DNA of 35,614 nucleotides from an uncultured Pelagibacteraceae bacterium (GCA_902633585.1 CACPGZ010000006.1:1-35614), one strand, 5' to 3'. Shown: positions 17,898 to 26,762, counted from the first letter of the stretch. Program-made: numbers and translations. The notes: generated from the letters alone by a model not told the origin.

Positions 17898-18184
17898 TAT
17901 TCAATCACCTTGGGCACTACAAAATAATCCTCATTATCCTGAGGAGAATTCTTAATAATTTGTTCTCTTATATTTTTACTTTTTACTTCATCAGATCTTA
18001 ATTTTAAGGTTGTTTCAGCAACAGAGGTTAATGGCTCTACATTATCCGTTTTTAATTCATTAAGTTTTTCAATGAAATCAAAAATAGAATTTAAATCACC
18101 AGCTAATTTTTCAGCTCTTTGCTCATCAACTGAAATTCTTGCTAATTTTGATATATGCTTTATTGTTTTAAGATCTATACTCAT
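17897..18184 (-). CDS. gatC: Asp-tRNA(Asn)/Glu-tRNA(Gln) amidotransferase subunit C
   Basis: Small subunit (95 aa, usual length) that wraps around and stabilises GatA-GatB. It is recognisable from IKHISKLARISVDEQ at the start, the LNSIFDFIEKLNEL helix and the VEPLTSV turn. It is first in the minus-strand run gatC-gatA-gatB-methyltransferase-trhO-MATE-nuclease, in which every junction is an overlap or at most 8 bases. It is divergent from ruvX, with 50 bases between the start codons that must hold both promoters; I find no clear -35/-10 pair there. Confidence 0.95.
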   Translation of the reverse strand: MSIDLKTIKHISKLARISVDEQRAEKLAGDLNSIFDFIEKLNELKTDNVEPLTSVAETTLKLRSDEVKSKNIREQIIKNSPQDNEDYFVVPKVIE

Positions 18185-18234
18185 ATGCTATTTAAATATG
18201 ACGCAAAGTATCACTTAAGTTTAAAATATACAAT

Positions 18235-18690
18235 ATGATCACTTTAGAGGAATTCAAAAAGAAACGCTTAGATAAGTGTAGATTGATAGGTTTAGACCTG
18301 GGCTCTAAAAGAATTGGTGTGTCAATCTGTGATGAAAAACAACTAATAGCCACTCCGTTAAAAACAATAAATCGAAATTCGCTTAAGGTTCTTATTGATG
18401 AACTAAGATTAATTATTAATGAAAATAATATAAAAGGAATCATTGTTGGAAATCCTTTGAATATGGATGGATCCTCAGGTAGGTCAGCTCAATCAGTAAA
18501 AGATACAACAGAAAATGTTGAAAAAAACTTAGACATTCCAATTTGTCTGTGGGATGAGAGACTTTCAACTGTTGGTGCTTTTAACCTATCTAGTCAATTA
18601 GATATTAATGTTAGTAAAAGGGAAAAAAAGATAGATGAAAACGCTGCTGCTTTTATATTACAAGGAGCTTTGGATTTTCTAAATAATTAA
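18235..18690 (+). CDS. ruvX: Putative pre-16S rRNA nuclease / Holliday junction resolvase-like (YqgF/RuvX)
   Basis: 151 residues of the YqgF family with an RNase H-like fold. LIGLDLGSKRIGVSI gives the first catalytic aspartate (Asp21), VGNPLNMDGSSGRSA the central motif, DERLSTVGA the acidic second motif, and DENAAAFILQGALDF the last aspartate region. In E. coli YqgF is needed for 16S rRNA 5' end maturation, while the Holliday-resolvase role is suggested by fold only. No Shine-Dalgarno sequence precedes the ATG. It leads a plus-strand unit ruvX-pyrB-pyrC-plsY-topA-ridA with gaps of at most 42 bases. Confidence 0.9.
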   Translation: MITLEEFKKKRLDKCRLIGLDLGSKRIGVSICDEKQLIATPLKTINRNSLKVLIDELRLIINENNIKGIIVGNPLNMDGSSGRSAQSVKDTTENVEKNLDIPICLWDERLSTVGAFNLSSQLDINVSKREKKIDENAAAFILQGALDFLNN

Positions 18691-18732
18691 TACTTGCTAT
18701 TATAGAGGTTTATAGCTATAGAGTTGGTTTTA

Positions 18733-19674
18733 ATGGCAATTAAAACAAACCAAGCTATTAAAATTTCACAAAAACATCTGTTAGGAATCCAAGATCTATC
18801 AATTAATGATGTCAATTTAATACTTGATGAAGCAAATTCGTTTATAAAAGTAAATCAAAGTAGAGAAAAGAAAGTTGATATTTTAAGAGGTAAAACTCAA
18901 ATTAATTTATTTTTTGAGCCATCCACTAGAACTCAAAGCTCCTTCGAATTAGCTGGTAAAAGACTTGGAGCTGACGTTATGTCAATGAATATTAGCAACT
19001 CAGCAATTAAAAAAGGTGAAACATTGATAGATACTGCAATGACACTTAATGCAATGCATCCTGATATTATTGTAATTAGGCATCAAGATTCTGGAGCATG
19101 TAATCTACTTTCACAAAAAGTAAACTGCGCAGTTCTAAATGCTGGTGATGGAAGAAGAGAACACCCTACCCAAGCTTTGTTAGATGCATTAACAATTATT
19201 ACTCGTAAAAATAAAATTCAAGGATTAAAAATTGCAATATGTGGAGATATACTTCATTCGAGAGTAGCAAGATCAAACATTTATTTACTTAGTATGTTAG
19301 GTGCAGAAGTAAATATCATTGCTCCAACAAATCTTATGCCTAAAGAAATTGAAAAATTTGGTGTTAACACTTTTACAGATATGAAAAAAGGATTGAAAGA
19401 TTGCGATATTGTTATGATGTTAAGATTACAAAATGAAAGAATGACTAGTTCATTCCTTTCATCAAATAGAGAATATTACGAATATTACGGATTAACTCCT
19501 GATAAGTTAGCACATTCTAAACCTGATGCTTTAATTATGCATCCTGGCCCAATGAATAGAGGTATAGAAATTGATACAATGTTGGCTGATGATATCAACA
19601 AAAGTGTAATCAAAGAGCAAGTTGAATTAGGTGTTGCTGTAAGAATGGCTTGTCTGAAAATATTTTGTAAATAA
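18733..19674 (+). CDS. pyrB: Aspartate carbamoyltransferase catalytic subunit
   Basis: Joins carbamoyl phosphate and aspartate, the committed step of pyrimidine synthesis. I use the ATG at 18733 (313 aa, family length about 310) rather than a TTG nine bases earlier. The carbamoyl-phosphate loop is [17 protein letters not shown] (from residue 63). [20 protein letters not shown] and [11 protein letters not shown] are the other signatures. Its stop abuts the next ATG directly with no spacer, and the next product is an inactive dihydroorotase homologue. This fits the ATCase class in which PyrB hexamers need a pseudo-dihydroorotase partner for assembly. No pyrI regulatory chain is present. Confidence 0.97.
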   Translation: MAIKTNQAIKISQKHLLGIQDLSINDVNLILDEANSFIKVNQSREKKVDILRGKTQINLFFEPSTRTQSSFELAGKRLGADVMSMNISNSAIKKGETLIDTAMTLNAMHPDIIVIRHQDSGACNLLSQKVNCAVLNAGDGRREHPTQALLDALTIITRKNKIQGLKIAICGDILHSRVARSNIYLLSMLGAEVNIIAPTNLMPKEIEKFGVNTFTDMKKGLKDCDIVMMLRLQNERMTSSFLSSNREYYEYYGLTPDKLAHSKPDALIMHPGPMNRGIEIDTMLADDINKSVIKEQVELGVAVRMACLKIFCK

Positions 19675-20961
19675 ATGAAAAAACAATATTTTATAAACGC
19701 TAATATAATCGACCCTCACAACTCAATAAATGAAAATGGAGGCCTTATAATAAGTGAGGACGGAAAGATTGAAGCCATTGGGAAAAAAGTAAACATAAAT
19801 AATTTACCAAGTAGAGATAAACCTATTGATTTAAAGGGAAGACATATCTTTCCTGGATTAGTTGACATGAGAGTTTTTGTTGGTGAGCCAGGGTATGAAT
19901 ACAAGGAAAATTTTAGAACTTTAAGTAATGCAGCACTCTCTGGGGGTGTCACCTCGGTAGTAACAATGCCTAATACAGATCCAATAATTGACAACGTTTC
20001 AATAGTCGACTTTCTTAAAAGAAGAGGAAGAGATAAATCAAAAATAAATATTTTTCCATGTGCTTCCTTGACAAAGAATACTGAAGGTACAAACATGACT
20101 GAATTCGGTCTCTTACAAGGTAAAGGAATAATTGCATTCACTGATGGCGTTAAAACAATTCAAAATCCAAGATTGATGTCTAGAATAATGAATTCTGCCA
20201 AAGATTTGGGAAGTTTAATTATGCAGCACGCTGAAGATTACGAACTAGCAAAAAATGGTATGATTAACTCTGGGATAATTGCCTCTAAATTAGGTTTATC
20301 TGGTATACCTGAGATCGCTGAACGTATTTTAATCGAAAGAGATTTAACGTTATTGGAAAAAGTTAAATGTAGATATCATATCTCTCAATTATCATCACAA
20401 AAATCTATTGAAGTAATTAAATCAAGAAAAGAAATTGTAAAATTTACATGTGGAGTATCAATTAACAACTTATCTTTAAATGAAAACGACATAGGAGATT
20501 TCAAAACATTTTTGAAGTTGTCTCCACCATTGAGAAGAGAAGAAGATAGACTTGCTTTAGTTCAAGGATTAAAAGACAATCTAATTGATGTAATAGTTTC
20601 AGATCACAAACCTGAAGATGAAGAATCGAAAAGATTAACATTTGCTCAGGCAGCAACTGGTGCGTCAGGTATAGAAACTTTGTTGTCTCTAAGTTTAGAA
20701 TTATATCATAATGGATCTCTCAAACTAGAGACTATAATCAAAGCATTGACATCAAACCCAGCTAAAATATTAAAGATAAATAAAGGAAATTTATCTATTG
20801 GTAACGATGCTGATTTTTGTATAGTAGATATAGATAAACCTTGGATTGTAAAAAAAGATAAACTTATTTCAAAATCAAAAAATACATCTATAGAAGACAA
20901 AAAACTGCAAGGTAAAGTCACAAATACATTTGTAAACGGTAAAGAATTATTTAAGCTATAG
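19675..20961 (+). CDS. pyrC: Dihydroorotase-like protein lacking metal ligands (PyrC'/PyrX type, probably non-catalytic)
   Basis: 428 residues, amidohydrolase fold, plainly homologous to class I dihydroorotase: MPNTDPIIDN, GLLQGKGIIAFTDG, HAEDYELA and a C-terminal PAKILKINKGNLSIGNDADF. The essential metal-binding HxH after the first strand (normally D-x-H-x-H) reads Asp64-Met-Arg66-Val-Phe68, and the His-His pair later in the barrel is Asn264-Asn265. His185, His235 and Asp310 remain. Without the HxH it should not bind the zinc pair. In pseudomonads a similarly degenerate PyrC' is a structural partner of PyrB. The same role is inferred here from the gapless pyrB neighbour. An active dihydroorotase must then be encoded elsewhere. 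Confidence 0.9.
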   Translation: MKKQYFINANIIDPHNSINENGGLIISEDGKIEAIGKKVNINNLPSRDKPIDLKGRHIFPGLVDMRVFVGEPGYEYKENFRTLSNAALSGGVTSVVTMPNTDPIIDNVSIVDFLKRRGRDKSKINIFPCASLTKNTEGTNMTEFGLLQGKGIIAFTDGVKTIQNPRLMSRIMNSAKDLGSLIMQHAEDYELAKNGMINSGIIASKLGLSGIPEIAERILIERDLTLLEKVKCRYHISQLSSQKSIEVIKSRKEIVKFTCGVSINNLSLNENDIGDFKTFLKLSPPLRREEDRLALVQGLKDNLIDVIVSDHKPEDEESKRLTFAQAATGASGIETLLSLSLELYHNGSLKLETIIKALTSNPAKILKINKGNLSIGNDADFCIVDIDKPWIVKKDKLISKSKNTSIEDKKLQGKVTNTFVNGKELFKL

Positions 20962-20962
20962 A

Positions 20963-21541
20963 ATGGACATTTTAATCATAGGTATAATTTCCTATTTAAT
21001 GGGATCAATTCCATTTGGATTAATATTAACAAAATTATTTTTAAACAAAGACATAAGAGAAATTGGCTCTGGAAATATTGGAGCTACAAATGTACTTAGA
21101 TCTGGAAATAAAATTATTGGATACACAACGCTAATTTTTGATATTTTAAAAGCTGTAATCCCAGTCATATTTGTAAAAACTTATTACACAGATTTCTTAT
21201 ACTTAGCTTCATTATGTGCATTTCTTGGTCATGTGTTTCCTGTATGGTTAAAATTTAAAGGAGGAAAAGGTGTTGCTACATATGTTGGCATTCTATTTGT
21301 TATAAACATTTATTTTGGAATAATTTTTGCTTTATGTTGGTTCGTAATTTTTGGTATTACAAAATTTTCATCCTTATCTTCACTAACCGCTTCAATATCA
21401 ATTCCTGTTTATTTGATCATCACAAGTAATTTTGATGAAATATTTTTTTTCATAATCATGTTTGTATTAATATTTTTTACACACAGGGAAAATATTAAAA
21501 GATTGAAAAATAAAGAAGAAACCAAGACAAAAATTTATTAG
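20963..21541 (+). CDS. plsY: Glycerol-3-phosphate acyltransferase PlsY
   Basis: Membrane enzyme that transfers an acyl group from acyl-phosphate to glycerol-3-phosphate, making lysophosphatidate for phospholipids. 192 residues, five to seven membrane segments, with the three conserved cytoplasmic motifs: GSIPFG (15-20), GSGNIGATNVLR, and GHVFPVWLKFKGGKGVAT. Its start lies one base after the pyrC stop. In many alphaproteobacteria the next gene is dprA, but here topA follows after 36 bases. Confidence 0.96.
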   Translation: MDILIIGIISYLMGSIPFGLILTKLFLNKDIREIGSGNIGATNVLRSGNKIIGYTTLIFDILKAVIPVIFVKTYYTDFLYLASLCAFLGHVFPVWLKFKGGKGVATYVGILFVINIYFGIIFALCWFVIFGITKFSSLSSLTASISIPVYLIITSNFDEIFFFIIMFVLIFFTHRENIKRLKNKEETKTKIY

Positions 21542-21545
21542 TTTG

Positions 21546-21568
21546 ACTATCTAACTCTTTTAGGTAGT
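21546..21568 (+). promoter_or_regulatory. topA: Hairpin in the topA leader
   Basis: An 8-bp stem, ACTATCTA (21546-21553) with TAGGTAGT (21561-21568), encloses a 7-base loop; one pair is T-G. The 3' arm contains AGGT, the only Shine-Dalgarno-like piece, 12 bases before the topA ATG. No run of T follows, so it is not a typical terminator. It may reduce or time topA translation (inference), or be the chance pairing of an AT-rich spacer. Confidence 0.35.
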
Positions 21569-21577
21569 TTGTCATTT

Positions 21578-24157
21578 ATGAACCTGGTTATTGTAGAAAG
21601 TCCAGCTAAAGCCAAAACCATCAATAAATATTTAGGTGATAATTATAAAGTGTTAGCTAGTTATGGACATATAAGAGATTTACCATCTAAAAATGGTTCT
21701 GTAGATCCAGATCAAGATTTTAAAATGGAATGGGAGATTGATAGCTTTTCTAAAAAGTATCTAAAAGAAATTACTGATGCAGCCAAAGATTCTTCAAAAA
21801 TAATATTAGCTACCGATCCTGATCGTGAAGGTGAAGCGATAGCTTGGCATGTAAAAGAATATCTAAATGAAAAAAAACTTCTCAAAGACAAAGAAATAGA
21901 GAGAGTTGTGTTTAATGAAATTACAAAAAAAGCAGTAATTCATGGTATTGAAAATCCTAGACAAATTGAGCCACTTTTAGTTGATGCTTACATGGCCAGA
22001 CGAGCTTTAGATTACTTAGTTGGGTTTAATATTTCACCAATATTATGGACAAAACTTCCGGGCTCGAAATCTGCGGGTAGAGTTCAATCAGTAGCTTTAA
22101 AATTAATAACTGAAAGAGAACATGAAATTGAGTCGTTTAAACCTGAAGAATTTTGGACTTTAAGCATTAAATTTAAAGATGAAAAAAATCAAAGTATTCT
22201 AGCAAGTATTAGTCAGTTAGATAACAATAAAATTGAAAAATTTTCTTTTAGAAATAAAGATGAAATAAATAAGGCCGTATCCAGTATCAATCAAAAAAAA
22301 TTTAGTATTACTGATATATCTAGTAAAGTGGTAAATCGTAATCCATCTGGACCATTTACTACATCTACCCTTCAACAAACAGCTTCAAGTCGATTAAGTT
22401 TTGGTGCGTCAAGAACTATGCAAATTGCTCAAAAGCTTTACCAAGGTGTCGAAATTGAAGGAGAAACTATAGGTTTGATAACGTATATGAGAACAGATGG
22501 TACTAATTTATCAAAAGATGCTGTAGTGACTTTTAGAGATTATATCAAAAAAGGAATAGGTAATGAATATTTACCTGAAAGTGCCTTAAATTACTCTGGT
22601 AAAAAAGCAAAAAATGCACAAGAGGCACATGAAGCTATAAGACCTACGGATATTATCAGAACTCCCCGGAGTATAAAAAAGTATCTAAGTACAGATCAAA
22701 ATAAACTTTATGATTTAATATGGAGTAGAGCTTTATCGTCACAAATGCAATCTGCTAAATTTGATAGAAATACTATCACAATAACATCAAATGATAATGA
22801 TACAGTATGCAAAGCAAGTGGATCAGTTCTTAAATTTGATGGATTTTTAAAGATATATAATAATCAAGGTAAGGATAATGATGAAAACATTCTACCTTCT
22901 GTATCTAAAGGATTAATAAATATTGAGTCCTTAATAGATGAACAACATTTTACACAACCTCCTCCAAGATATTCTGAAGCTAGCTTGGTAAAAAAACTTG
23001 AGGAGTTAGGAATAGGAAGACCATCTACTTATGCGAGTATAATTTCTACAATAGCCAATAGAGGTTATGCAGAGATATTGAATAAAAGATTTTTTCCCAC
23101 TGACAGAGGAAAGCTTATTTCAGCTTTTCTTGAAAAATTGTTCTCAAAGTATGTGGATTATAACTTTACTGCTGGTTTAGAGGATCAATTAGATGAGATT
23201 ACAACTGGTAAAGAAAGCTGGATTAAGGTTTTGGAGTTGTTCTGGAAAGACTTCAATAACAATGTAGCTGAAGTAAAAGAAAAAAGAACAAGAGAGGTTT
23301 TAGACCTATTAAATGATAGTTTGGGAGATTTGGTTTTTGATAAGGATGATAAAGGAAATATCGTGAGAAAGTGTCAATTATGTAATTCGGGAACACTTAG
23401 CTTAAAAAATAGCTTTAGGGGTGGTGCGTTTATTGGTTGTTCAAATTACCCTGAATGTAAATTTACAAGACCTTTGTCTAAAGCTAAAGCAGCGGCACAG
23501 GCACAATTAGCTGAACCAAAATTTATTGGGAAACATAAGAACGGCAATGATATATATCTTAAAAATGGAAGATTCGGTCCATACTTACAATATGAAAAAA
23601 TTCCAGAGGATATAGAAATTGAAAAAACACCAAAGAAAAAAAAGAAAACAAAAAAACTTAAATCGGATGTAAATGAACTTTTAAAAAATGTCTCTATTCC
23701 AAAGGGTTTGGAACTAGAAAGTATAGATTTAGAAAAAGCACAATTTTTATGCTCACTACCAAAATCTTTAGGAATAAATCCTGATAATCAAAAAGAAATT
23801 ACTTTAAATACTGGAAGATTTGGTCCTTACCTAAAGTGTGAAAATAAATCAGCTCGAATAGAAAATATTGAGGAAATTTTCTCTATTGGTTTAAATAGAG
23901 CAATAACATTAATTGCTGAGGCTAAACCGGGGAGAATGTCTTCTTCGATGATCAAAGATTTAGGTGAACATCCTGAGGATAAAAAACCAGTTAGAATTAT
24001 GAAGGGACAATACGGACCATATATCAAGTATAAATCTCTAAATGCAACAATACCTGAGGAAAAGGATCCAACAGAACTCACAATGGAAGAAGCATTAATA
24101 TTGATTGAGAAAAGAAAAGAATACGATAAAACAAAAAAGAAAAAAAAGAAGAAATGA
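21578..24157 (+). CDS. topA: DNA topoisomerase I
   Basis: Type IA topoisomerase that relaxes negative supercoils. I use the ATG at 21578 (859 aa), which leads straight into MNLVIVESPAKAKTI; a TTG nine bases earlier is less likely. TOPRIM acidic motif ATDPDREGEAIAWH, active-site Tyr303 in TYMRTDG, and the strand-passage region RYSEASLVKKLEELGIGRPSTYA are intact. The C-terminal part has one four-Cys zinc finger (KCQLC...CSNYPEC), then three GRFGPYL/GQYGPYI-type repeats as in other alphaproteobacteria, and ends in a lysine tract from A-rich codons. The stop overlaps the next gene by 4 bases (ATGA). Confidence 0.97.
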   Translation: MNLVIVESPAKAKTINKYLGDNYKVLASYGHIRDLPSKNGSVDPDQDFKMEWEIDSFSKKYLKEITDAAKDSSKIILATDPDREGEAIAWHVKEYLNEKKLLKDKEIERVVFNEITKKAVIHGIENPRQIEPLLVDAYMARRALDYLVGFNISPILWTKLPGSKSAGRVQSVALKLITEREHEIESFKPEEFWTLSIKFKDEKNQSILASISQLDNNKIEKFSFRNKDEINKAVSSINQKKFSITDISSKVVNRNPSGPFTTSTLQQTASSRLSFGASRTMQIAQKLYQGVEIEGETIGLITYMRTDGTNLSKDAVVTFRDYIKKGIGNEYLPESALNYSGKKAKNAQEAHEAIRPTDIIRTPRSIKKYLSTDQNKLYDLIWSRALSSQMQSAKFDRNTITITSNDNDTVCKASGSVLKFDGFLKIYNNQGKDNDENILPSVSKGLINIESLIDEQHFTQPPPRYSEASLVKKLEELGIGRPSTYASIISTIANRGYAEILNKRFFPTDRGKLISAFLEKLFSKYVDYNFTAGLEDQLDEITTGKESWIKVLELFWKDFNNNVAEVKEKRTREVLDLLNDSLGDLVFDKDDKGNIVRKCQLCNSGTLSLKNSFRGGAFIGCSNYPECKFTRPLSKAKAAAQAQLAEPKFIGKHKNGNDIYLKNGRFGPYLQYEKIPEDIEIEKTPKKKKKTKKLKSDVNELLKNVSIPKGLELESIDLEKAQFLCSLPKSLGINPDNQKEITLNTGRFGPYLKCENKSARIENIEEIFSIGLNRAITLIAEAKPGRMSSSMIKDLGEHPEDKKPVRIMKGQYGPYIKYKSLNATIPEEKDPTELTMEEALILIEKRKEYDKTKKKKKKK

Positions 24158-24615
24158 ATTATCAAAAAAATTTAGAAAAATTAGGGTTAAAACTTCTTGA
24201 TGCTAAAGCACCTGTAGGAAATTATGTTGCAACTAAAATAATTGGAAAGTTTTTATTTGTGTCAGGACAAATTTCAATTGATGAAAAAGGTGAACTAATA
24301 AAAGGCAAAGTTGGAAAAGATTTAGATGTTGATACTGGATATAATGCAGCGAAAAGATGCGCTTTAAGTATTATTTCTCAATTAATGAAGGCATGTGATA
24401 ATGATCTAACAAAGATCAAATCTTGTATTAAACTTACAGGTTTTGTTAATTCAACTGATAATTTTCACGATCAACCTAAAGTAATTAATGGTGCATCTGA
24501 TTTAATCGCATCAGTTTTTGGAGATGCAGGAATGCATACAAGAGCAGCTGTAAGTGTGAATAGTCTTCCCCTGGGTGTTGCTGTTGAAGTCGATGCTATA
24601 TTTGAGTTAAATTAA
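24154..24615 (+). CDS. RidA family protein (YjgF/YER057c/UK114)
   Basis: 153 residues, somewhat longer than classical RidA (about 128). The signature TRAAVSVNSLPLGVAVEVDAIFEL is nearly complete, including the arginine that binds the carboxylate of imine substrates. FVSGQISIDEKGEL gives the first half of the family signature. True RidA hydrolyses reactive enamine/imine intermediates, but this longer subgroup is uncharacterised, so I give no symbol. Its start overlaps the topA stop by four bases. It ends 4 bases before the convergent ugd gene, leaving no room for an independent terminator. Confidence 0.87.
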   Translation: MNYQKNLEKLGLKLLDAKAPVGNYVATKIIGKFLFVSGQISIDEKGELIKGKVGKDLDVDTGYNAAKRCALSIISQLMKACDNDLTKIKSCIKLTGFVNSTDNFHDQPKVINGASDLIASVFGDAGMHTRAAVSVNSLPLGVAVEVDAIFELN

Positions 24616-24619
24616 AAAT

Positions 24620-25921
24620 TTATCTTCCAATACTATAATACTTGAAACCTTGATTTTTAATTTTCATTGGAGAATATATATTTCTCATATCGTATATAAT
24701 AAATTTTTTACCTCTTACTAAATACTTAAAATTGATCGATTTAAAATCATTCCATTCTGTATGAATAATTACAAGATCTGAGTCCTGTACAGACTCTTTA
24801 ATATTATCAATATAAAAGACATTTTTTAAGTTTGAGAACTCTTTTTTAAGACCCGTTGGATCGAAATAATTTACTTTAGCACCCTTTTTTAAGAGTGCAG
24901 GTATCATTTTTAAAGTAGAGGAGTCTCTCATGTCGTCAGTATTAGCCTTAAATGTGACACCTAAGAAAGTTATTTTTTTATTTTTAATTTTGTTATTCAA
25001 AATTTTATAGACTTTATTGAGTAAAAAATTAGATCTATTTTCGTTAGATTTAATGACTGATTTTATTACAGAAAGATTTATTTTAAACTTATCAGCAGTA
25101 GAAATTATAGCTTTAGTATCTTTTGGAAAACATGATCCACCATAACCAGGACCTGCCCTTAAAAAACGACTCCCTATCCTTTTATCTAAACCCATCCCAA
25201 TTGAAATATCTTCTATATTTATTCCTATTTTTTCACACAAATTTGCGATTTCATTAATGAATGTAATTTTAGTAGCCAAAAAAGCATTGGATGCATATTT
25301 GATTAATTCTGCAGCTCTTCTTGATGTATGAATATATTGAGCTCCTTTAGAAATTAGAGGTGCATATAAATTATTAAGTAAACGGTTAGACTTTTTATCA
25401 TTAGATCCAACAACTATTCTATCTGGAAAAATAAAATCTCGGATAGCTTCACCTTCTCTTAAAAATTCTGGATTTGATACAACAGAAAATTTATTCTTAT
25501 TACTCTTTTTTTTTAGTAAAATTTTTTCAATTTCATCACCAGTTGTCACAGGTACTGTTGACTTAGTGACTATTATCTTAAACTTATTGATTGATAAACT
25601 TATCACTTTTGCTACTTGAAAAATTTGGCTTAGATCTGCACTGCTACTTCCCTTTTTGGTTGGTGTTCCAACACAGATAAAAATTATATCAGACTCTTTT
25701 ATTGATTTTTTTAAATCTGATGAAAATTTTAATCTTTTGTTTTTATAATTTTTATTAACTAATTCAGTAAGTCCAGGTTCATAAATAGGAATTTTTCCTC
25801 TAGAAAGTAGATCTATTTTTTTTAAGTCTTTATCAACGCAAATTACATTATTGCCTAAATCAGCAAAGCATACACCGCTAACTAAACCTACATAACCTGT
25901 TCCTATCATACAAAGTTTCAT
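24620..25921 (-). CDS. ugd: UDP-glucose 6-dehydrogenase
   Basis: Oxidises UDP-glucose twice with NAD+ to UDP-glucuronate, a precursor of polysaccharides and glycolipids. Start ATG at 25921 (433 aa) chosen because the protein then opens directly with the NAD fold MKLCMIGTGYVGLVSG and the ATG overlaps the galU stop in ATGA. A 17-residue extension upstream is only galU sequence in another frame. The catalytic Cys264 stands in GPGYGGSCFPKD. STVPVTTG, NPEFLREGEAI and FLGVTFKANTDDMRDS are further signatures. No glycosyltransferase or epimerase gene is nearby to show where the UDP-glucuronate goes. Confidence 0.96.
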   Translation of the reverse strand: MKLCMIGTGYVGLVSGVCFADLGNNVICVDKDLKKIDLLSRGKIPIYEPGLTELVNKNYKNKRLKFSSDLKKSIKESDIIFICVGTPTKKGSSSADLSQIFQVAKVISLSINKFKIIVTKSTVPVTTGDEIEKILLKKKSNKNKFSVVSNPEFLREGEAIRDFIFPDRIVVGSNDKKSNRLLNNLYAPLISKGAQYIHTSRRAAELIKYASNAFLATKITFINEIANLCEKIGINIEDISIGMGLDKRIGSRFLRAGPGYGGSCFPKDTKAIISTADKFKINLSVIKSVIKSNENRSNFLLNKVYKILNNKIKNKKITFLGVTFKANTDDMRDSSTLKMIPALLKKGAKVNYFDPTGLKKEFSNLKNVFYIDNIKESVQDSDLVIIHTEWNDFKSINFKYLVRGKKFIIYDMRNIYSPMKIKNQGFKYYSIGR

Positions 25922-26733
25922 GATTTTGCTATTTCTAATGTTGATTTGATATAACCACTCATACTTCCACAATCCAAATATTTTCCAGTAAAATTATGAG
26001 CAATAAATTTTTCATTATTTTTTATCAATTTTTGTATTGCGTCAGTGATATGAATTTCGCCACCTTTGCCTGGTTTTTGATTTAATAATTTAGAAAATAT
26101 TTTTCTTGGTAGTATATATCGTCCTATTACAGCTTTATTTGATGGTGCTGCTGGAATTGTAGGTTTTTCAATTACATCTTTTATAACATAATTATTTTTA
26201 TTTATTTTTTTTCCCAATTTATAAATTCCCCATCTTGAGACAGTTTTTTTTGGGACATTAATACTTGCCATTACAGATGATTTATAGCGATTATGTATAT
26301 TAATCATCGACTTCGAGCAATTTTTTTTAATTATGAGATCATCTGGTAATAACATAAGAAAAAAATCATCTGTGATAAATTTTTTTGTTTTTAATACTGC
26401 ATCCCCTGTTCCAAGAGGTTTATTTTGATAAACAAATTTAATCATCTTTTTATATTTCAAAATTTTTTTATATTCTTTAATAACCCTAGGATCTTTTTTC
26501 TTTTTTATTATCTTTTGATAAAAGCTATCCTTGTAAAAATAATCTTTTATCATTTGCTTTTTTTTTGAAATTATAAAAACTATTTTTTTGATACCAGCAT
26601 CTGCGCATTCATCTAAAATATACTCAATTCCTGGTTTTCCATTAATAGGAAGAAGTTCTTTAGCAAATATACTGGTTAAAGGTAATAACCTTGTACCCAG
26701 ACCAGCTAATGGAATAATTGCTTGTTTAATCAT
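25918..26733 (-). CDS. galU: UTP--glucose-1-phosphate uridylyltransferase
   Basis: Makes UDP-glucose from UTP and glucose-1-phosphate. The 271-residue length is at the short end of the family (about 280-300). The nucleotide-binding loop is PLAGLGTRLLPLT with Lys25 of AKELLP following. LLPDDL, KPLGTGDAV and GEIHITDAIQ are diagnostic. It is very rich in lysine in the helical insertion around residues 55-100. It heads a two-gene unit with ugd (four-base overlap), which turns glucose-1-phosphate into UDP-glucuronate. It is divergent from panC, with 34 bases between the starts. Confidence 0.95.
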   Translation of the reverse strand: MIKQAIIPLAGLGTRLLPLTSIFAKELLPINGKPGIEYILDECADAGIKKIVFIISKKKQMIKDYFYKDSFYQKIIKKKKDPRVIKEYKKILKYKKMIKFVYQNKPLGTGDAVLKTKKFITDDFFLMLLPDDLIIKKNCSKSMINIHNRYKSSVMASINVPKKTVSRWGIYKLGKKINKNNYVIKDVIEKPTIPAAPSNKAVIGRYILPRKIFSKLLNQKPGKGGEIHITDAIQKLIKNNEKFIAHNFTGKYLDCGSMSGYIKSTLEIAKS

Positions 26734-26735
26734 TT

Positions 26736-26762
26736 AAATGTTTTACTTATTAAAATGTTTTA
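26736..26762. repeat. Direct repeat AAATGTTTTA in the galU-panC intergenic region
   Basis: AAATGTTTTA occurs at 26736-26745 and 26753-26762, 17 bases apart, together filling most of the 34-base gap between the divergent galU and panC starts. It could be a protein-binding site, but short AT-rich repeats are common by chance in such a genome. Confidence 0.4.

Noticed and set aside
18229-18234. TACAAT directly before the ruvX ATG as a -10 box
   Set aside because: It abuts the start codon, so transcription would begin within codon 2 or 3. No later in-frame ATG gives a credible start before the conserved LIGLDLG, so the match is probably chance.
18711-18720. Perfect palindrome TATAGCTATA between ruvX and pyrB
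   Set aside because: Ten-base AT-rich palindromes are expected by chance here, and there is no loop for an RNA hairpin or second copy nearby.
19716-20141. Antisense open frame of about 140 codons inside pyrC
   Set aside because: It mirrors a well-conserved coding sequence, has no recognisable motif, and lies wholly within the pyrC-like gene. Treated as a shadow frame.
19675-20961. pyrC called as a broken pseudogene because of its lost active site
   Set aside because: The frame is open over full length, other conserved parts are kept, and it abuts pyrB. It fits a maintained non-catalytic partner better than decay.
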